This document shows, one piece after another, positions 54,001 to 64,000 of a stretch of 64,000 nt of DNA. The DNA comes from Phallus indusiatus (taxonomy: Eukaryota; Basidiomycota; Agaricomycetes; Phallales; Phallaceae): assembly GCA_027605045.1 (NCBI GenBank), contig JAQFWX010000024.1:310001-374000 (forward strand). The letters are read 5' to 3'. The notes below the pieces were generated by a model that worked only from the letters and a program-made list of their open reading frames with translations, was not told where the DNA came from and did not search any database. The translations under genes and the position numbers were made by a program. The stretch's first letter is position 1, and each line of letters starts with the position of its first letter.

Positions 54001-54584
54001 CCAGAATGTTGGTGAGTTCCGACAACGGCAACATTGGCATCTGAATAGACGCCGGGAAATTGTTGCTGGAGCGCGGCTACAATAGCCCTGCGGATTCCCG
54101 AATCGCCCATTGCGGTATCAATATTTAAAAACACAATAATGTTTTGGGGGTTTGATTGTTCTGCGATGATGGCTGCGCGAGCACGTTGGCGCATGTAGAG
54201 ACCGGTGTCTGTTTGTGCTAGGTTGGCGTAACCCTACAGAAGATTGTCTGTGACGCTGAAGAAGATGAGGGAGGGCGGGATATAGGTACGTACCATCATA
54301 TTGGTTTCTACGACGGGGCTTTTGGGGTAAACAATGATGAGAAAAGGCAAGATAAAATGAGGAAAACAACGAACCCAGTAATATCAGCGATACCTAGAAT
54401 GAGCAGTTGAGGAAAGGGTGAATGAAATGAAAATGCAATGGGACAATTACGCACCCAAGCCGATGAGATACTCGTTGGCTGGCTGGGGCTGGGATTGAGA
54501 CTGGCCCCAGACTGACTGGAACGAGGCGAGAGTTGCGACAAACGAGGTCAAGCAGAACAGAGTGCGGTCGGTGAGATAGCCCAT
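51048..54584 (-). CDS. Neutral ceramidase (secreted)
   Basis: Hydrolyses ceramide to sphingosine and fatty acid; family members are secreted or cell-surface zinc amidases. I resolve 23 exons with consistent phases, 736 residues, normal for the family. The first ones are 54584-54455, 54393-54375, 54318-54294 and 54233-53943; the last are 51396-51225 and 51160-51048. Exons include a 19-nt (54393-54375) and a 9-nt micro-exon (53173-53165). A signal peptide (MGYLTDRTLFCLTSFVATLA) precedes YLIGLGIADITGPVVETNMM. Zinc-site motif VVGTHQHSGPGGY; active-site segment NVGDTSPNTEGAFC, where the usual motif is GDVSPN, holds the catalytic Ser; FANEPYPWSPSVVNIQ and PGEFTTMSGRRIR are family motifs. No stop or frameshift. 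Host gene, unrelated to its neighbours. Confidence 0.93.
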
Positions 54585-55339
54585 GGTGGAGAACACAGAC
54601 TGAGAGAGAAGCTGCTGCAGAGGAACAGAGTTGCTGGCATTAGTACTTATTATATATATAGTATGAGAGATAGAAAAGAACACGGTTTGTCACCCGGTGT
54701 AATCGCGTTACCGATGTCACCGATGTCACCACTATCCTAACTCTTGCTCGTCCACACGTCAATGTTCTGCACCGGCCAATACATCTGCAGAATGCCATAT
54801 GGTGTGTCTAGAATTTTATTCGTGAAGCACGCGTTCATCATCGCCAGAATCATACGGCGCAGAGAATACTGTCTAAAAATCAACGTACGTCTCTGTACAT
54901 TCCTTTCAAGCTTTTCTAAATATACTCACAGGCTGCTTCCGATCACTCTCCGAATTCGAACACCAATCAACACATCCAAAAGTCTCACTCGACCTACTGC
55001 AAAACACTACTGCTACCACCACCACTACCACCACCATGACCCAATCGGATATGGATGTTCGTTAAAAGTATCTGAATATCCACGAACGGCGTTGATGTCC
55101 AGGTTGATTATCGGAGCAGGATGAAGAAAACATGCAATGATGTAGATGACATCGGGAACTAATAAAGAGGCTGCGCATTTACATAGCTGGGACTCGGATT
55201 CAACACATCTGTCAATCCAGCTCGTCAGTGTCAACTCTCTTTTCAAAACGGAAACCACGGGAAGATAAGGATTTGCTCTCACTTTGATATTGACATTACA
55301 GAAACCCCGTTCTTGTTCCCCGTATAGAGATCTCCTGCA
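54585..55339. promoter_or_regulatory. Upstream region of the ceramidase gene
   Basis: TATATATATA at about 54650-54660, roughly 70 bp upstream of the ceramidase ATG, is a candidate TATA element on the minus strand. The rest shows no gene; a CCACCA/CACCAC microsatellite-like run lies at about 55015-55035. Confidence 0.45.
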
Positions 55340-55870
55340 CGTTTTCTAGTTTGCAACATTCAGGTCTGTTTGGCCAAAAACCATACAACGCTCTATCGAA
55401 ATGCGATGTTTCCGCAGCGATGACGACTGAATCGGAGATGAGGCTGTTGGATTGAAATATTCAGGATCAGGGGCCAAGTTTGCGCGCTCTCCCCAATGTG
55501 AGACTGGACACGGCTTGACACTTTGAAGAGTAGTAAGCTGAACGAACATAATAAAAATAGAACTAGACACGCACTTTCTTTCTTTCCTCCGTAAGGACAA
55601 GATGTGTTGGACTTCAGCTGCGCGAGATCTAAGTCATCATTGTTTCCGCACCGCAGTATGTCTTGCCAGGATGACATCCCCGTCACGTCGAATTTTGCGT
55701 TCAGAGTTGCTCGCCAAGATGACTCATCACCATAGTAAACCTAATAGAAACAATAGTAACACAAGTCCATTCGTCGACACGCATTGATATAAGACCGTGG
55801 ATGATAGTTGTGGGAGTGAAAAATACCGATGAAACCGGGTATTCCCGGCGTGACATGATCAGAGTGACGC
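55340..55870 (-). pseudogene. Ubiquitin-like/KPVIYLF family copy H, decayed, inverted
   Basis: Minus-strand relic. The promoter-proximal element is at about 55870-55815 (GTCACGCCGGGAATACCCGG). DLDLAQLKSNTSCPY and VSSRVQSHIGE follow, matching copy G (DLAQLNTSCTYIE; ASSRVQSHVWR). Frames are broken. Together with copy G it forms an inverted pair on either side of the ceramidase gene. Confidence 0.65.
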
Positions 55871-56096
55871 AATTCGTCTTTTTCAAGTTTGTGCTGTCGT
55901 AAGTTCCTCAATTCTCCAGTCAGTCCATGTACGCCGACTTCGTCTTCCCGATTTTCTTCTCTTTAGGCTGACTCCAACCTAAGTCACTGTCCTAGCTACC
56001 CGTCTCACCCACCCGTCGAAATAGAAGTGATTGCCGCCGACTGTGTTCTATCATGTAAGGAGCGTTATCCTTCACTGTGGAAAATATCGCCACTGA

Positions 56097-56400
56097 ACGC
56101 CACTGATACCCAGTGGTGATCCAGTGGCTAGACCCACTGGTATTCAGTGGTTTGTCAGTGGTTAGGACCACTGAAATTCAGTGGTTTTTCCGCCGTTTCA
56201 GTGGCGATTACCACTGAAATTCAGTGGTAATAAGTGGTGTTTCCCCACTGAAATTCAGTGGCAGCAAGTGGCGTTTCCCCACTGAATTTCAGTGGCGATA
56301 AGTGGTGTTTTGCCACTGAAATTCAGTGGCAGCAAGTGGTGTTTCACCACTGAAATTCAGCGGCTGCGCCAGTGGTCCGTATCACGATTCAGTGGTCATT
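56097..56400. repeat. 34-bp palindromic tandem repeats (CACTA subterminal array)
   Basis: The palindromic core CCACTGAAATTCAGTGG or one-base variants occurs at 56168, 56211, 56245, 56279, 56313 and 56347; the last five are spaced exactly 34 bp. Degenerate CCACTG/CAGTGG units flank on both sides. Subterminal repeats next to the end of a CACTA element are the known binding sites of the element's second protein in plant En/Spm, so a similar role is inferred. Confidence 0.85.
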
Positions 56401-56464
56401 TCAAGCTGCTCTATTTTTTTGTATTTAATTAAGTAATATAAAGTAAATTTATTTACTACATATA

Positions 56465-56727
56465 TTACGTAATTACATTAAATTTTCTCCAAGTACCAGA
56501 CGGCCTGCCAGAGTCCCAGTCTAACCCCGGAACCATTAGATGCACAACTAAAGCTATCAGCACGCAGGAAATGAAAGTAGGATAGGGCGTACACGCCTTT
56601 TTAGCCTCAAGCCCTAATGCAATCCTGCATCCCTCGAATTCCCGCAAGGCAGAAAGAAGCTTGACGATTTTCTCTGACAACTAGATATAATAAATGCGTA
56701 AAAAAATGATAGATTCACTCACAGCCA
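56465..56727 (-). CDS. Possible small two-exon gene inside the CACTA element
   Basis: An ATG-GCT start followed by a GTGAGTGAATC donor and an ATCTAG acceptor joins in frame to LSEKIVKLLSALREFEGCRI ... LIALVVHLMVPGLDWDSG, ending at 56465. Roughly 73 residues with one hydrophobic stretch. No family recognised; it could equally be the last exon of a longer, decayed frame (coding-like sequence also occurs at 56821-57090). Weak. Confidence 0.25.
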
Positions 56728-57508
56728 TGACGAAATTCGTGCAGCGGTGTTGAAACCGGTTTTTAGAAGGTTACCTGCAATGCGACATTTTCACTACGCA
56801 GAGTGAAAATTGAGTGTTGCTCACCTCTGCGGCCAGGAATGGAGGTTTAAGATGGTTTGTCGGTTAGAACGAGGAGTGCGACGAGCTAGAAGGATGTCTT
56901 CAAATCTTTCCATTGATATACTATAGACATCACCTTCAATGATCAGGACAACGCGGAGAACGCGAAATGGTGTGAGCGAGGGAGTGAAAAAAGCAGCGAG
57001 GGGGGTGAACAAAGCGACGATGGTTGTGGAATGAGGGGAAAAGGGAATGCGCATACAGTCGCTTTTCAGCTCCGATTCATCGTCCGCCAATTACATAATT
57101 CTTCTCGTCCGATTTGACCCACTAGGGAATCAGAGCCGCGGCCGGCCGCTGAGCCCAGCGAGTACTGTTTTGCTGGCATTTTTTGGTTGTCATGAGCTTT
57201 ACTGATTTTTCTAGTTTCAAAAAAGTGTAGGATGAACGCACAGGGACAATGTGACGGAAACCAGCGAACCGGGACACATTCGCAACTGCCCATGCTGGAG
57301 GCCAACACTTTCTACCTCCTTGTATTGCAATCTGGGGTCAGTTGGGATACCTGGAAGGGTTCAGTCTTATGGCTGAATTATGGAGATATGGTCAAAAGCA
57401 CGGGTTAGTGATAGAATGTACCGGTTCAGTAGCGATACTTGTCATCTTGCATAGGTAATTTCGTGTGCGCTGCATACTAATGATATTTTTTACACCCATT
57501 ATGACACA

Positions 57509-60500
57509 CTAAGAATCCTCTGCTCCATCGTCAACGAATACAGGACGAACCCACTGGTTGCTGCGATCCACAATTCCCCACCGAATTCCATTTCCTACTT
57601 TCACTCGCCCAACCGTACAGCTGATGGCAGTTAACTCGATAACTCTGGTTGAGGTGGACATCTCTGTATATGTGACGCGCTGAACAGTGGCGTCTAAACC
57701 ATTCGTCACACAATTGCGCACGACTGCAAAGAGTTTACGCGTGGGGGAATCGCGAAGTGCGGGATCGGGGGTTAGTTCGCAACAAAGGATGTTTTCGAGC
57801 TGGGCATAGAAACATGCGAGTTCAAAATTGGGAGGCTGATTTCGTCTGTTCTCATTTTTGTCGATGTATATATCATACTGTATGAATTAATATTTTCAAA
57901 CTTTATTTCCATTATTTTTCCACTTACTCTGATAAAAGATTCATCACGGCCAATTAAATTCGTAGCTGTTGCTTTTGTTCGAATCTGATCACCGCCTTTT
58001 ATGCGGACCTTCGACCAGAAATCCATCTTCTCAGGGACTAATTTTGACATGTAAGCAATATTTTGACCATACTCAGTGACGAGTTGTGCCGCGATTTTAC
58101 GTCGAATCAATGGGTCCACTGTGAGAGTTTTGCAGGGTTTCCTCAGAATTGTCAATGGATCTATTTCGAGAGAGAGAGAAATTGTAAAAATGAATTTGCG
58201 ACGAAATATAAAGGTTACGTACATTCTTCATATATTTGTTCTCTTGAAGAGTGCTCCTCAGTTTGAAGATGTGAAGCAAGCTCTCGTGCAAGGTTGTAGT
58301 TAATTGCTACTTGATTAAGCTGTGCGCGAGAAACCATGCGATTTGCAATTTGCTGGAATGGAAAGCGACGCGACTTCACTTGAGACACCAAATGGCCGCA
58401 ATATCTTTCCATGGCAAACATCCAATGGAGCCAAATGGGCCCATTCCTGCGGATATCCGTGGGAATGTGCAGCAATGCGTGCACACATGATGTGCATGCA
58501 GGCAGTCTTTCCAATTCACGCCGGTAATATAGCCTGCCATGATAATGTGAGAATTGCAAATATGACTAAAATTGAAAATTTACTTTTCATAGTTGCGAAC
58601 CCATTTAAAAATTAACTTTTCCAGCTCATCAATTTCTTCGTTTGTAAGGGAAAATTGCAGACAGCGTTGAATAATATGAACAAGGGATAATGCATGATCG
58701 TAGAACGGTCGGGATAGCCGATCTTCCAGCAAATACGGCATCAAATATTGAAACCAGAATGACCAGGACTCCGCAATAAAAAGGCCTTGATTGGAAGCGA
58801 TATCCGGCAAAGTACGACAAAAAAATGATGGGATGGTTTTACTAGAAATTTCTGTCTCCTTACCCACCATTTCCCACACTTTCTTTGGTATCCAATATTT
58901 CTCATTGTCGTCATCCGGAAATGTAGTCGTAGCTGTCCACAAATCAACAAGCATGGGGATAATGTTTTCATACATTAAGTGCATGAAGTCATGCGGCCCA
59001 CTCAGAGCTCGATCAAAACCAGGAAGATCGACCAAAATTGATTCACCGGTGATGCCTTGTGTTTTTTCACGATGTTCTCGTTCCCGCTTGCTTGCTGCTT
59101 TCGAAATATATTCTAGTGACCCCTTGTAACTTTGATGAGTGCGCAAAGGTAGCTTGCCAGGTTTCCATTTCGGAGCTGTACAGTTAGGGTCAAGTGTAAG
59201 AGCCCCAGGAGGCGGTTGTAAAGGATAATAGTAGATTTTGTGTGTTTCACTTCGACACCCTTGTATCCTGCAAGTTCGGCAGGGAGAAAAGGCATTTGGC
59301 CCTTTAAGATACTGGTTGGCTTTATACCCCTGCATATCAGCAATATTTGTGAGCAAATAAGCACGTAGCAAGAATGCTTCTTTTCTGATACAGTGGTATG
59401 TCGGAATACCGCTCGCCAAAACCACCATTTCGTCACGAAACGGAATGAGAAAAGAATTGTGGTCCTTCGGCTGATGTGGTCCCGGGACGATCATGAGCGG
59501 AATGAGGTGAAGCAGGTGAGTTCTAATTTCGGGTGGGAGCGAATAATTCAGTAGGACGAATGGCCACATTGATTTTGTCCCCCTCTTGAATGTTTTGACC
59601 CCGTCGCCCATGAGCCCAAGACATACATCAGTGTCTAGTTCAAAATGCTTGAATCCTTGCTCGACACCATTGATTTTTACGTGCGTTGTCGTCAAATTTT
59701 GAAAATGAGAGCCATCGAAGATATCGGATTTGACGTTATCATCTTCCACTCGGGTTGAACGGTATGCCAGCAGCTCGACAAATTCAGGAGAGTTGTAATA
59801 AGCTTGTAAGCGTTGGGCCAATGGAATATACGTGAACTGACAGGCGGGTTTTCTGTCAGACTTATACCGAGCTTGTTTACAAGTAGGGCAATCTTGGAGA
59901 TCAGCATAGGGGCCCACAAATGCAACACAGGATTTTGGACAGCAATCGTATTCTTGGATTTTGATCTGTGCAAGATATTCGACAGTTTTGTTGATATAAT
60001 ATTGAGTATTCAATCCGAGCTGCCGGCCAAACAATTTGAGGAGTGTTGAAAATGTTTTACGAGTGATCTTGCCATCCAAAAAGAGTGAGAACATGTGAAT
60101 CGCATTAATCTCGTCTTGGCCCAGCATAACGGGTCCTATTGTCCATCTTTTTTAAGTACTGAAAAAATTCAGTGCGTATTAAACACTTACTTTCAGAAAT
60201 GTTCGTTTCCACATCATTTTCGCTCCCATCATCTTCATCACTTTCATCACTAATCCAGGTTTCACCGTTGTCGCTCACAGGACTGGATTCTGGCCCACTC
60301 GGTTGTTCGTCGTCGTCTTCTGAATTGCTGTTCAAGTTGGCAGGTACAGAGTATTGCTGAGTAGAGTTGTCGATGTGCAGATTTGAGCTACATGCTTCAT
60401 CACTAGATAGACTGTTGATTTCCTCTTCAGCTTCACAAACTTCAAGTCTCATGTGTTCACAAGTCGGACTCCATTGCTCTGTCTTTTAAGCTTTTGTTTA

Positions 60501-60778
60501 TATTAATAGTACAGCTTTTCATACATTCATACCTCCGTCAAATTTTGAGGATGATCTATAGCCATGTTATCATCTCTCAACTCTCCCAGCCCTATCTCAG
60601 ATACTGATCTTTGCTTCTTTCTCCGAACAGATGTTCTTCGATATGTTGCGATTGTCCCTCCTTGTGCAAGGATGCCAATTTGCGATGATAACGAGGGTCC
60701 GAGTTGTCGGTGTGCACGTATTTGACGTTTAGATAGAATTTGGTTACAGCACGGGCACTGGGGCATCGCGAAACACAA
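57509..60778 (-). CDS. tnp2: Tnp2-type CACTA transposase
   Basis: Six exons with consistent phases: 60778-60533, 60482-60191, 60135-58584, 58533-58223, 58160-57928 and 57877-57509, giving 1000 residues. The N-terminus has a putative zinc-binding CPCCNQILSKRQIRAHRQ (typical of basidiomycete tnp2 proteins), then an acidic Ser/Asp/Glu linker. The transposase core starts around residue 185 (CPTCKQARY; GDGVKTFKRG; LPGFDRALSGPHDFMHLMYE). The C-terminal YYRRELERLPACTS...HIPTDIRRNGPIW...FAMERYCGHLVSQVKSRRFP is the conserved tnp2 end. An upstream ATG at 60766 is an alternative start. Without stops or frameshifts, it looks functional. It is divergent from the partner gene at 60932, sharing a 150-bp promoter region. 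Confidence 0.9.
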
Positions 60779-60931
60779 AGAGGATGATGGTGGTGATATG
60801 GAGGTGATATAGCGGTGATATGGTGGGTCAATTCACACAATCCTAGAGAATGAAATGAGTGACTTGTGTCATAATTATGTGACGCGAACTGTTTATGTCT
60901 CTTCGTACCTTCACCACCATCTTACTATTCC
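60779..60931. promoter_or_regulatory. Bidirectional promoter between transposase and partner gene
   Basis: The 153-bp spacer between two divergent start codons of the same element. It has a GGTGATAT direct repeat (about 60790-60822) and no obvious TATA box. Confidence 0.5.
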
Positions 60932-62457
60932 ATGTCTGGCATGCACAGCCAAGAATCGATCTTCAAGCTGGTCCAGAGGGTGGAAGCTCTAGAGAGAGAA
61001 GGTGAGAAACTGCGTCAAGAAATGGATACCTTGAAGAAACAGGTCGGCGATATGGGAGAGTATCCTGCAAAACCTGTCCGACAAACAATTCCACGGCCAC
61101 GCGGCGAAGCAAATCGGTCTGGAAAAAAAGGTGGAAAATCAGATAGAAAGGGGTTCAACGTCCAACAAGAGGTACACGCAGTAAATCCGAATATGGACTG
61201 GAACAGATTCACAGTATCTTTTATCTTCGTTAATTTCATGTTCCATTCTTGACCATTCTTCAGGGTTATGTTGCGAGCATTCGTGCGCGACACAATGTTG
61301 TCAGTGGAACACTGGCAGGCTGGGGGGCAGAGACGATCTCCAAAGTGTGTAAAGAGGTGGGTGAGAATAATTTATTCAGCACATACCCAACAATCGTGCC
61401 TAGGTTTGCGCTAACCAAGACTACGCATTCATGTCCCGATTTGAAAATTATTGGCCGATCATTGCAGTTATTGAAAAACAGCTTCAAAATCGAAATTACT
61501 ACATGCGAAAGGATGAAGTCGGTCGCGGAAGCAGCATCAAAAAAGGTACGAAGGCGAACATGAGTCCAAAGATTGCTCAAGAAACTGAGGATGACCGCGG
61601 AAACTTCACGGGAAAAGACAAGTTGGGAGACAAAACCTCCAAAACGAGGACGAACGCCGACATGGAAATTACTGAGTGGCTGGAGGGATACGGTCACAAC
61701 TTCATGGATGAGAATGACACGGTTACGCAACAAGCCCTAGATGATCAGAGAAATGCAGACCAAGCTCTAATTGACAATGAAGCACGAAGTGATAGCGACA
61801 TCTCCTCAATTAGCAGTATATCTTACCTCGATAAACCTGTGCCCTTGCCGGCTAACTTGGATATCGGGCCAACAGTGAGTTCAGGAATGTGGAAAAAACC
61901 ATGCTCAATACTTCTTGATGCTGTAGTCAGTTGAACATGATGATGACAACATCGAATCATATACACAACCGCCGCAACGTTCCGACTGTCAGTCGCCCAA
62001 TGACCATAGTGTCTATGTCGACAGACACGGCTGGTTTAGATATGCTGACGGAACTTTAATTCCAGTCAGTTATGATACAATGCCATATAAATTGTTGGAT
62101 ACAGACGTCAAGATACATCTCACCAACTATCCTCAATCTCTCGAAAATTATGACGCTTGTTTCGGGGATGGAGTATTGCGAGTCAAGAGCTCTGCTGGCC
62201 ACTGGGAAGTAGGCTCCTTAGGCAACCCTACCGAGAGCGAACAAACACAAGTGAATCGTAAAATATATACTACTGTGATCACGAAGGTGAACGGAAAGAG
62301 GGGGCGCAAGGCTCAAAAGCCTAAAACGACAAAGTCAACTGTAGCCACGACTGCGCCAACGCGCCAATCAAAAAGATTGAAGGTAAGACATACCTGTTCT
62401 TGTGCACAATTTTCTAACCGGATATAGAACAATGCTTCAGCCGTGCCGTTAGATTAA
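60932..62457 (+). CDS. CACTA element second protein (TnpA-like candidate)
   Basis: Five exons, 60932-61213, 61264-61356, 61404-61874, 61927-62382 and 62428-62457, all phases agree, 443 residues. An N-terminal coiled coil (SIFKLVQRVEALEREGEKLR) is followed by a basic Gly/Lys stretch (GKKGGKSDRKG), a segment with ENYWPIIAVIEKQL that resembles short conserved pieces I recall in Agaricomycete proteins, a central acidic part, and a C-terminal basic tail (KRGRKAQKPKTTKS ... RQSKRLK). Divergent from tnp2. In plant CACTA elements a second protein binds the subterminal repeats; the coiled coil and basic regions fit this, but it is inference. Confidence 0.7.
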
Positions 62458-62573
62458 CTTGAAGCGTCACTGTAAATTGTAATCAGTGTTGTTTCAATCC
62501 ATACCAAGATAATTGAGTCCCTTCGTTAAATTAGCGTCAAAATCAAAACCAAACGTGTAAGACTTTCGTACCA

Positions 62574-63087
62574 ATGAACGTCACATCAATGAGGCTATTG
62601 GGATCCGTTGTTTGGTTTGCTGTTCCCCCTGCCGCCATCCTGAGATATAGTCAATTTCTGGATCATGACTCAAATAAAATGACATTCCTTATGAGGTAAG
62701 GTTGACGAGTTTATGTGCGCTATCTGGAATTTTTTCTCGACTGCACAACGACCATTTGTTTTCAGGACTAAAGAAAACATTTGGTGTGCCAAGACTAATA
62801 CCGTTGACCAAACACATGATAGTCCGCCACAATTGACTGACGTATCCATGTCATTCATTGTCCGACGCAAAGTTTACTGGTATTTTGATGAACAGGATAT
62901 CAGATGTCGTCGCCACAATAACTTGTACACTGACCGTTGGAGAAATCCTACAACCAACCTAACGCTGTTGCCGTTGTATCGACCAAAAATCATAAACGAA
63001 GGCGTGGATACAATGTGCTCAGAACGCGAAACAAGACCACCGGGTGTGCGGGCTCTTGGTCAGCGAATTCGGACACCCTCAGAGTAA
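62574..63087 (+). CDS. Hypothetical two-exon gene
   Basis: Exons 62574-62695 and 62766-63087 with a GTAAGG donor and TTTTCAG acceptor, 147 residues. Contains WFAVPPAAILRYSQFLDHDS, a Thr/Asn-rich middle and a charged C-terminus (ERETRPPGVRALGQRI). No signal peptide, no family recognised. It follows the partner gene by 117 bp in the same direction and may be a third gene of the transposon or a host gene. Confidence 0.4.
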
Positions 63088-64000
63088 TTTGAGACTATGC
63101 TGTTGAGTGCAAGCGAGCATTAGGGTGGGATGGAGAACGCGAAAGAATGAGGGAAGGAATGATGGTGACGACGCTGACATCCCTAGCTTGAGTGCGATGA
63201 CGGAAAGAGCAACACGCAATGAGCTCTGGCGCCCGCGAGCTCATGAACAGCAGGATATTGGAGCCGTTCTGGCGCCTTCTCCGCTGACTGCCACCACTTA
63301 GATCGCGGAACGATGCTAGGGCCAACTTTGATCTACCATCTTTGTAAAGTTAAATTCAAACGTCGGTGGTGCATGAGATGAAATCATAGCCTTGAAGGTC
63401 GATACGGCCTCCCACTCAACCCACTCGTCGCTGCCCAGAACTTTGAATACAAGATAAGTAACATCTGTCCATGAACCAATCTTCGTTACACGCCATTAAC
63501 TGACGCAGGTTTGCACGCTTGCGTGCCTATAATCACCTGAGTCCTTCAGTTGAATAGCATTCTCCAAGGTCACACCGCCAACATTCAACGCGTCACCTGC
63601 CGCAGCAGCTTCATCCACTGCAAAGGTCAGGAACAATCTATTTAAGTTCCGAACCCTGTTTGCGAGAAATCTTCTCTGCCTCTGCTTAATAGTATTTTTA
63701 TGCAACTATCAGTCTCGCCCCACAGTCCATCAGATATCCTCAGCATCCTCAGCATCAATGTGTCTACGGTTTTGCCTCGACGAGTGTCGCATCTGCCTGA
63801 TGTTACTCCGAATGACGTGGATAATAACACCTACGACCCTGTGCAAATTCACCAATTCAGATCTCCTACACCCCTGAATTCTCAGTCAGTTCCACCCATG
63901 TCATACATCGCCGTCGCCCTTCTACTGCAACAGGCACTTCAACCACTAGTAAGCCACATCCATGAAACAATCCTCGATATCCGCTAACATATGATACATG
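63088..64000 (-). pseudogene. Possible decayed gene at right edge
   Basis: On the minus strand, RQRRFLANRVRNLNRLFLTF ... DYRHASVQTCVS ends in TAA at 63498-63496, and the same frame then continues open as WRVTKIGSWTDVTYLVFKVL ... KMVDQSWP to about 63319. A single stop thus divides one coding-like frame, suggesting a nonsense mutation or a misread intron. On the plus strand 63700-63987 is also open (95 codons). I cannot decide which is real. Confidence 0.25.

Larger units (their letters stand above)
56073..64000. mobile_element. CACTA-type (Tnp2) DNA transposon, right end beyond window
   Basis: The left end is placed at CACTGTGG (56073), exactly where the similarity between the inverted flanks (48.7 kb and 56.07 kb) stops; CACTA/En-Spm elements start with CACT(A/G). 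A 34-bp palindromic subterminal repeat array follows. The body holds a complete Tnp2 transposase (minus), a divergent partner gene (plus) and possibly a third gene. The matching inverted terminus was not found up to 64000, so the right limit is unknown and genes near the right edge may be host genes. Confidence 0.75.

Noticed and set aside
56097..56400. CRISPR array
   Set aside because: Repeats are palindromic, spaced at a strict 34 bp without unique spacers, and the genome is eukaryotic.
63700..63987. 95-codon plus-strand frame at the right edge
   Set aside because: Plausible composition but no motif, no splice support and an overlapping minus-strand candidate; not called as a gene.

Overview
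The window is nuclear DNA of a filamentous basidiomycete, most likely an Agaricomycete. Evidence: short (about 45-65 nt) GT-AG introns, a 23-exon neutral ceramidase gene, chromodomain Ty3/gypsy elements, a Tnp2-type CACTA transposon, and families typical of mushroom-forming fungi (DUF6535 membrane proteins; a ubiquitin-like plus 'KPVIYLF' protein). No rRNA, tRNA or CRISPR was seen. Exon coordinates were derived by hand from splice consensus, reading phase and paralogue comparison.

Layout. (1) 1-8255: minus-strand Ty3/gypsy element A with gag-protease, RT/RNaseH/integrase and an unusual third ORF; its distal LTR lies left of the window. (2) 8256-8328: a relic of a ceramidase gene caught between two retroelements. 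(3) 8329-14548: plus-strand chromodomain gypsy element B, with intact gag and pol but mismatched LTRs. (4) 14549-18369: retroelement debris: a solo LTR with perfect target duplication, a truncated gag-protease copy, unassigned LTR-like DNA and a second solo LTR. (5) 18370-50000: a cluster of two interleaved gene families, DUF6535 (two apparently intact: 29794-33076 and 44055-47323; one probably intact: 24964-28096; one pseudogene; one fragment) and ubiquitin-like/KPVIYLF (one intact: 34495-36150; at least six decayed copies). A small secreted 4-Cys protein lies at 21991-22228. (6) 51048-54584: an intact secreted neutral ceramidase (minus), flanked by an inverted pair of decayed ubiquitin-like/KPVIYLF copies. 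(7) 56073 to the right edge: a CACTA-type DNA transposon with a 34-bp palindromic subterminal repeat array, a 1000-residue Tnp2 transposase (minus), a divergently transcribed 443-residue partner and a possible third gene.

The most interesting signal is the paired expansion of DUF6535 and ubiquitin-like/KPVIYLF genes. They alternate along about 30 kb, often tail to tail; the ubiquitin-like copies share a promoter-proximal element with an inverted CCGG repeat and usually a CCAAT box. Copies show every stage of birth and death: transposon insertion, frameshift, micro-inversion and domain deletion. This is the pattern expected of a fast-evolving recognition, incompatibility or defence locus, but function cannot be read from sequence.
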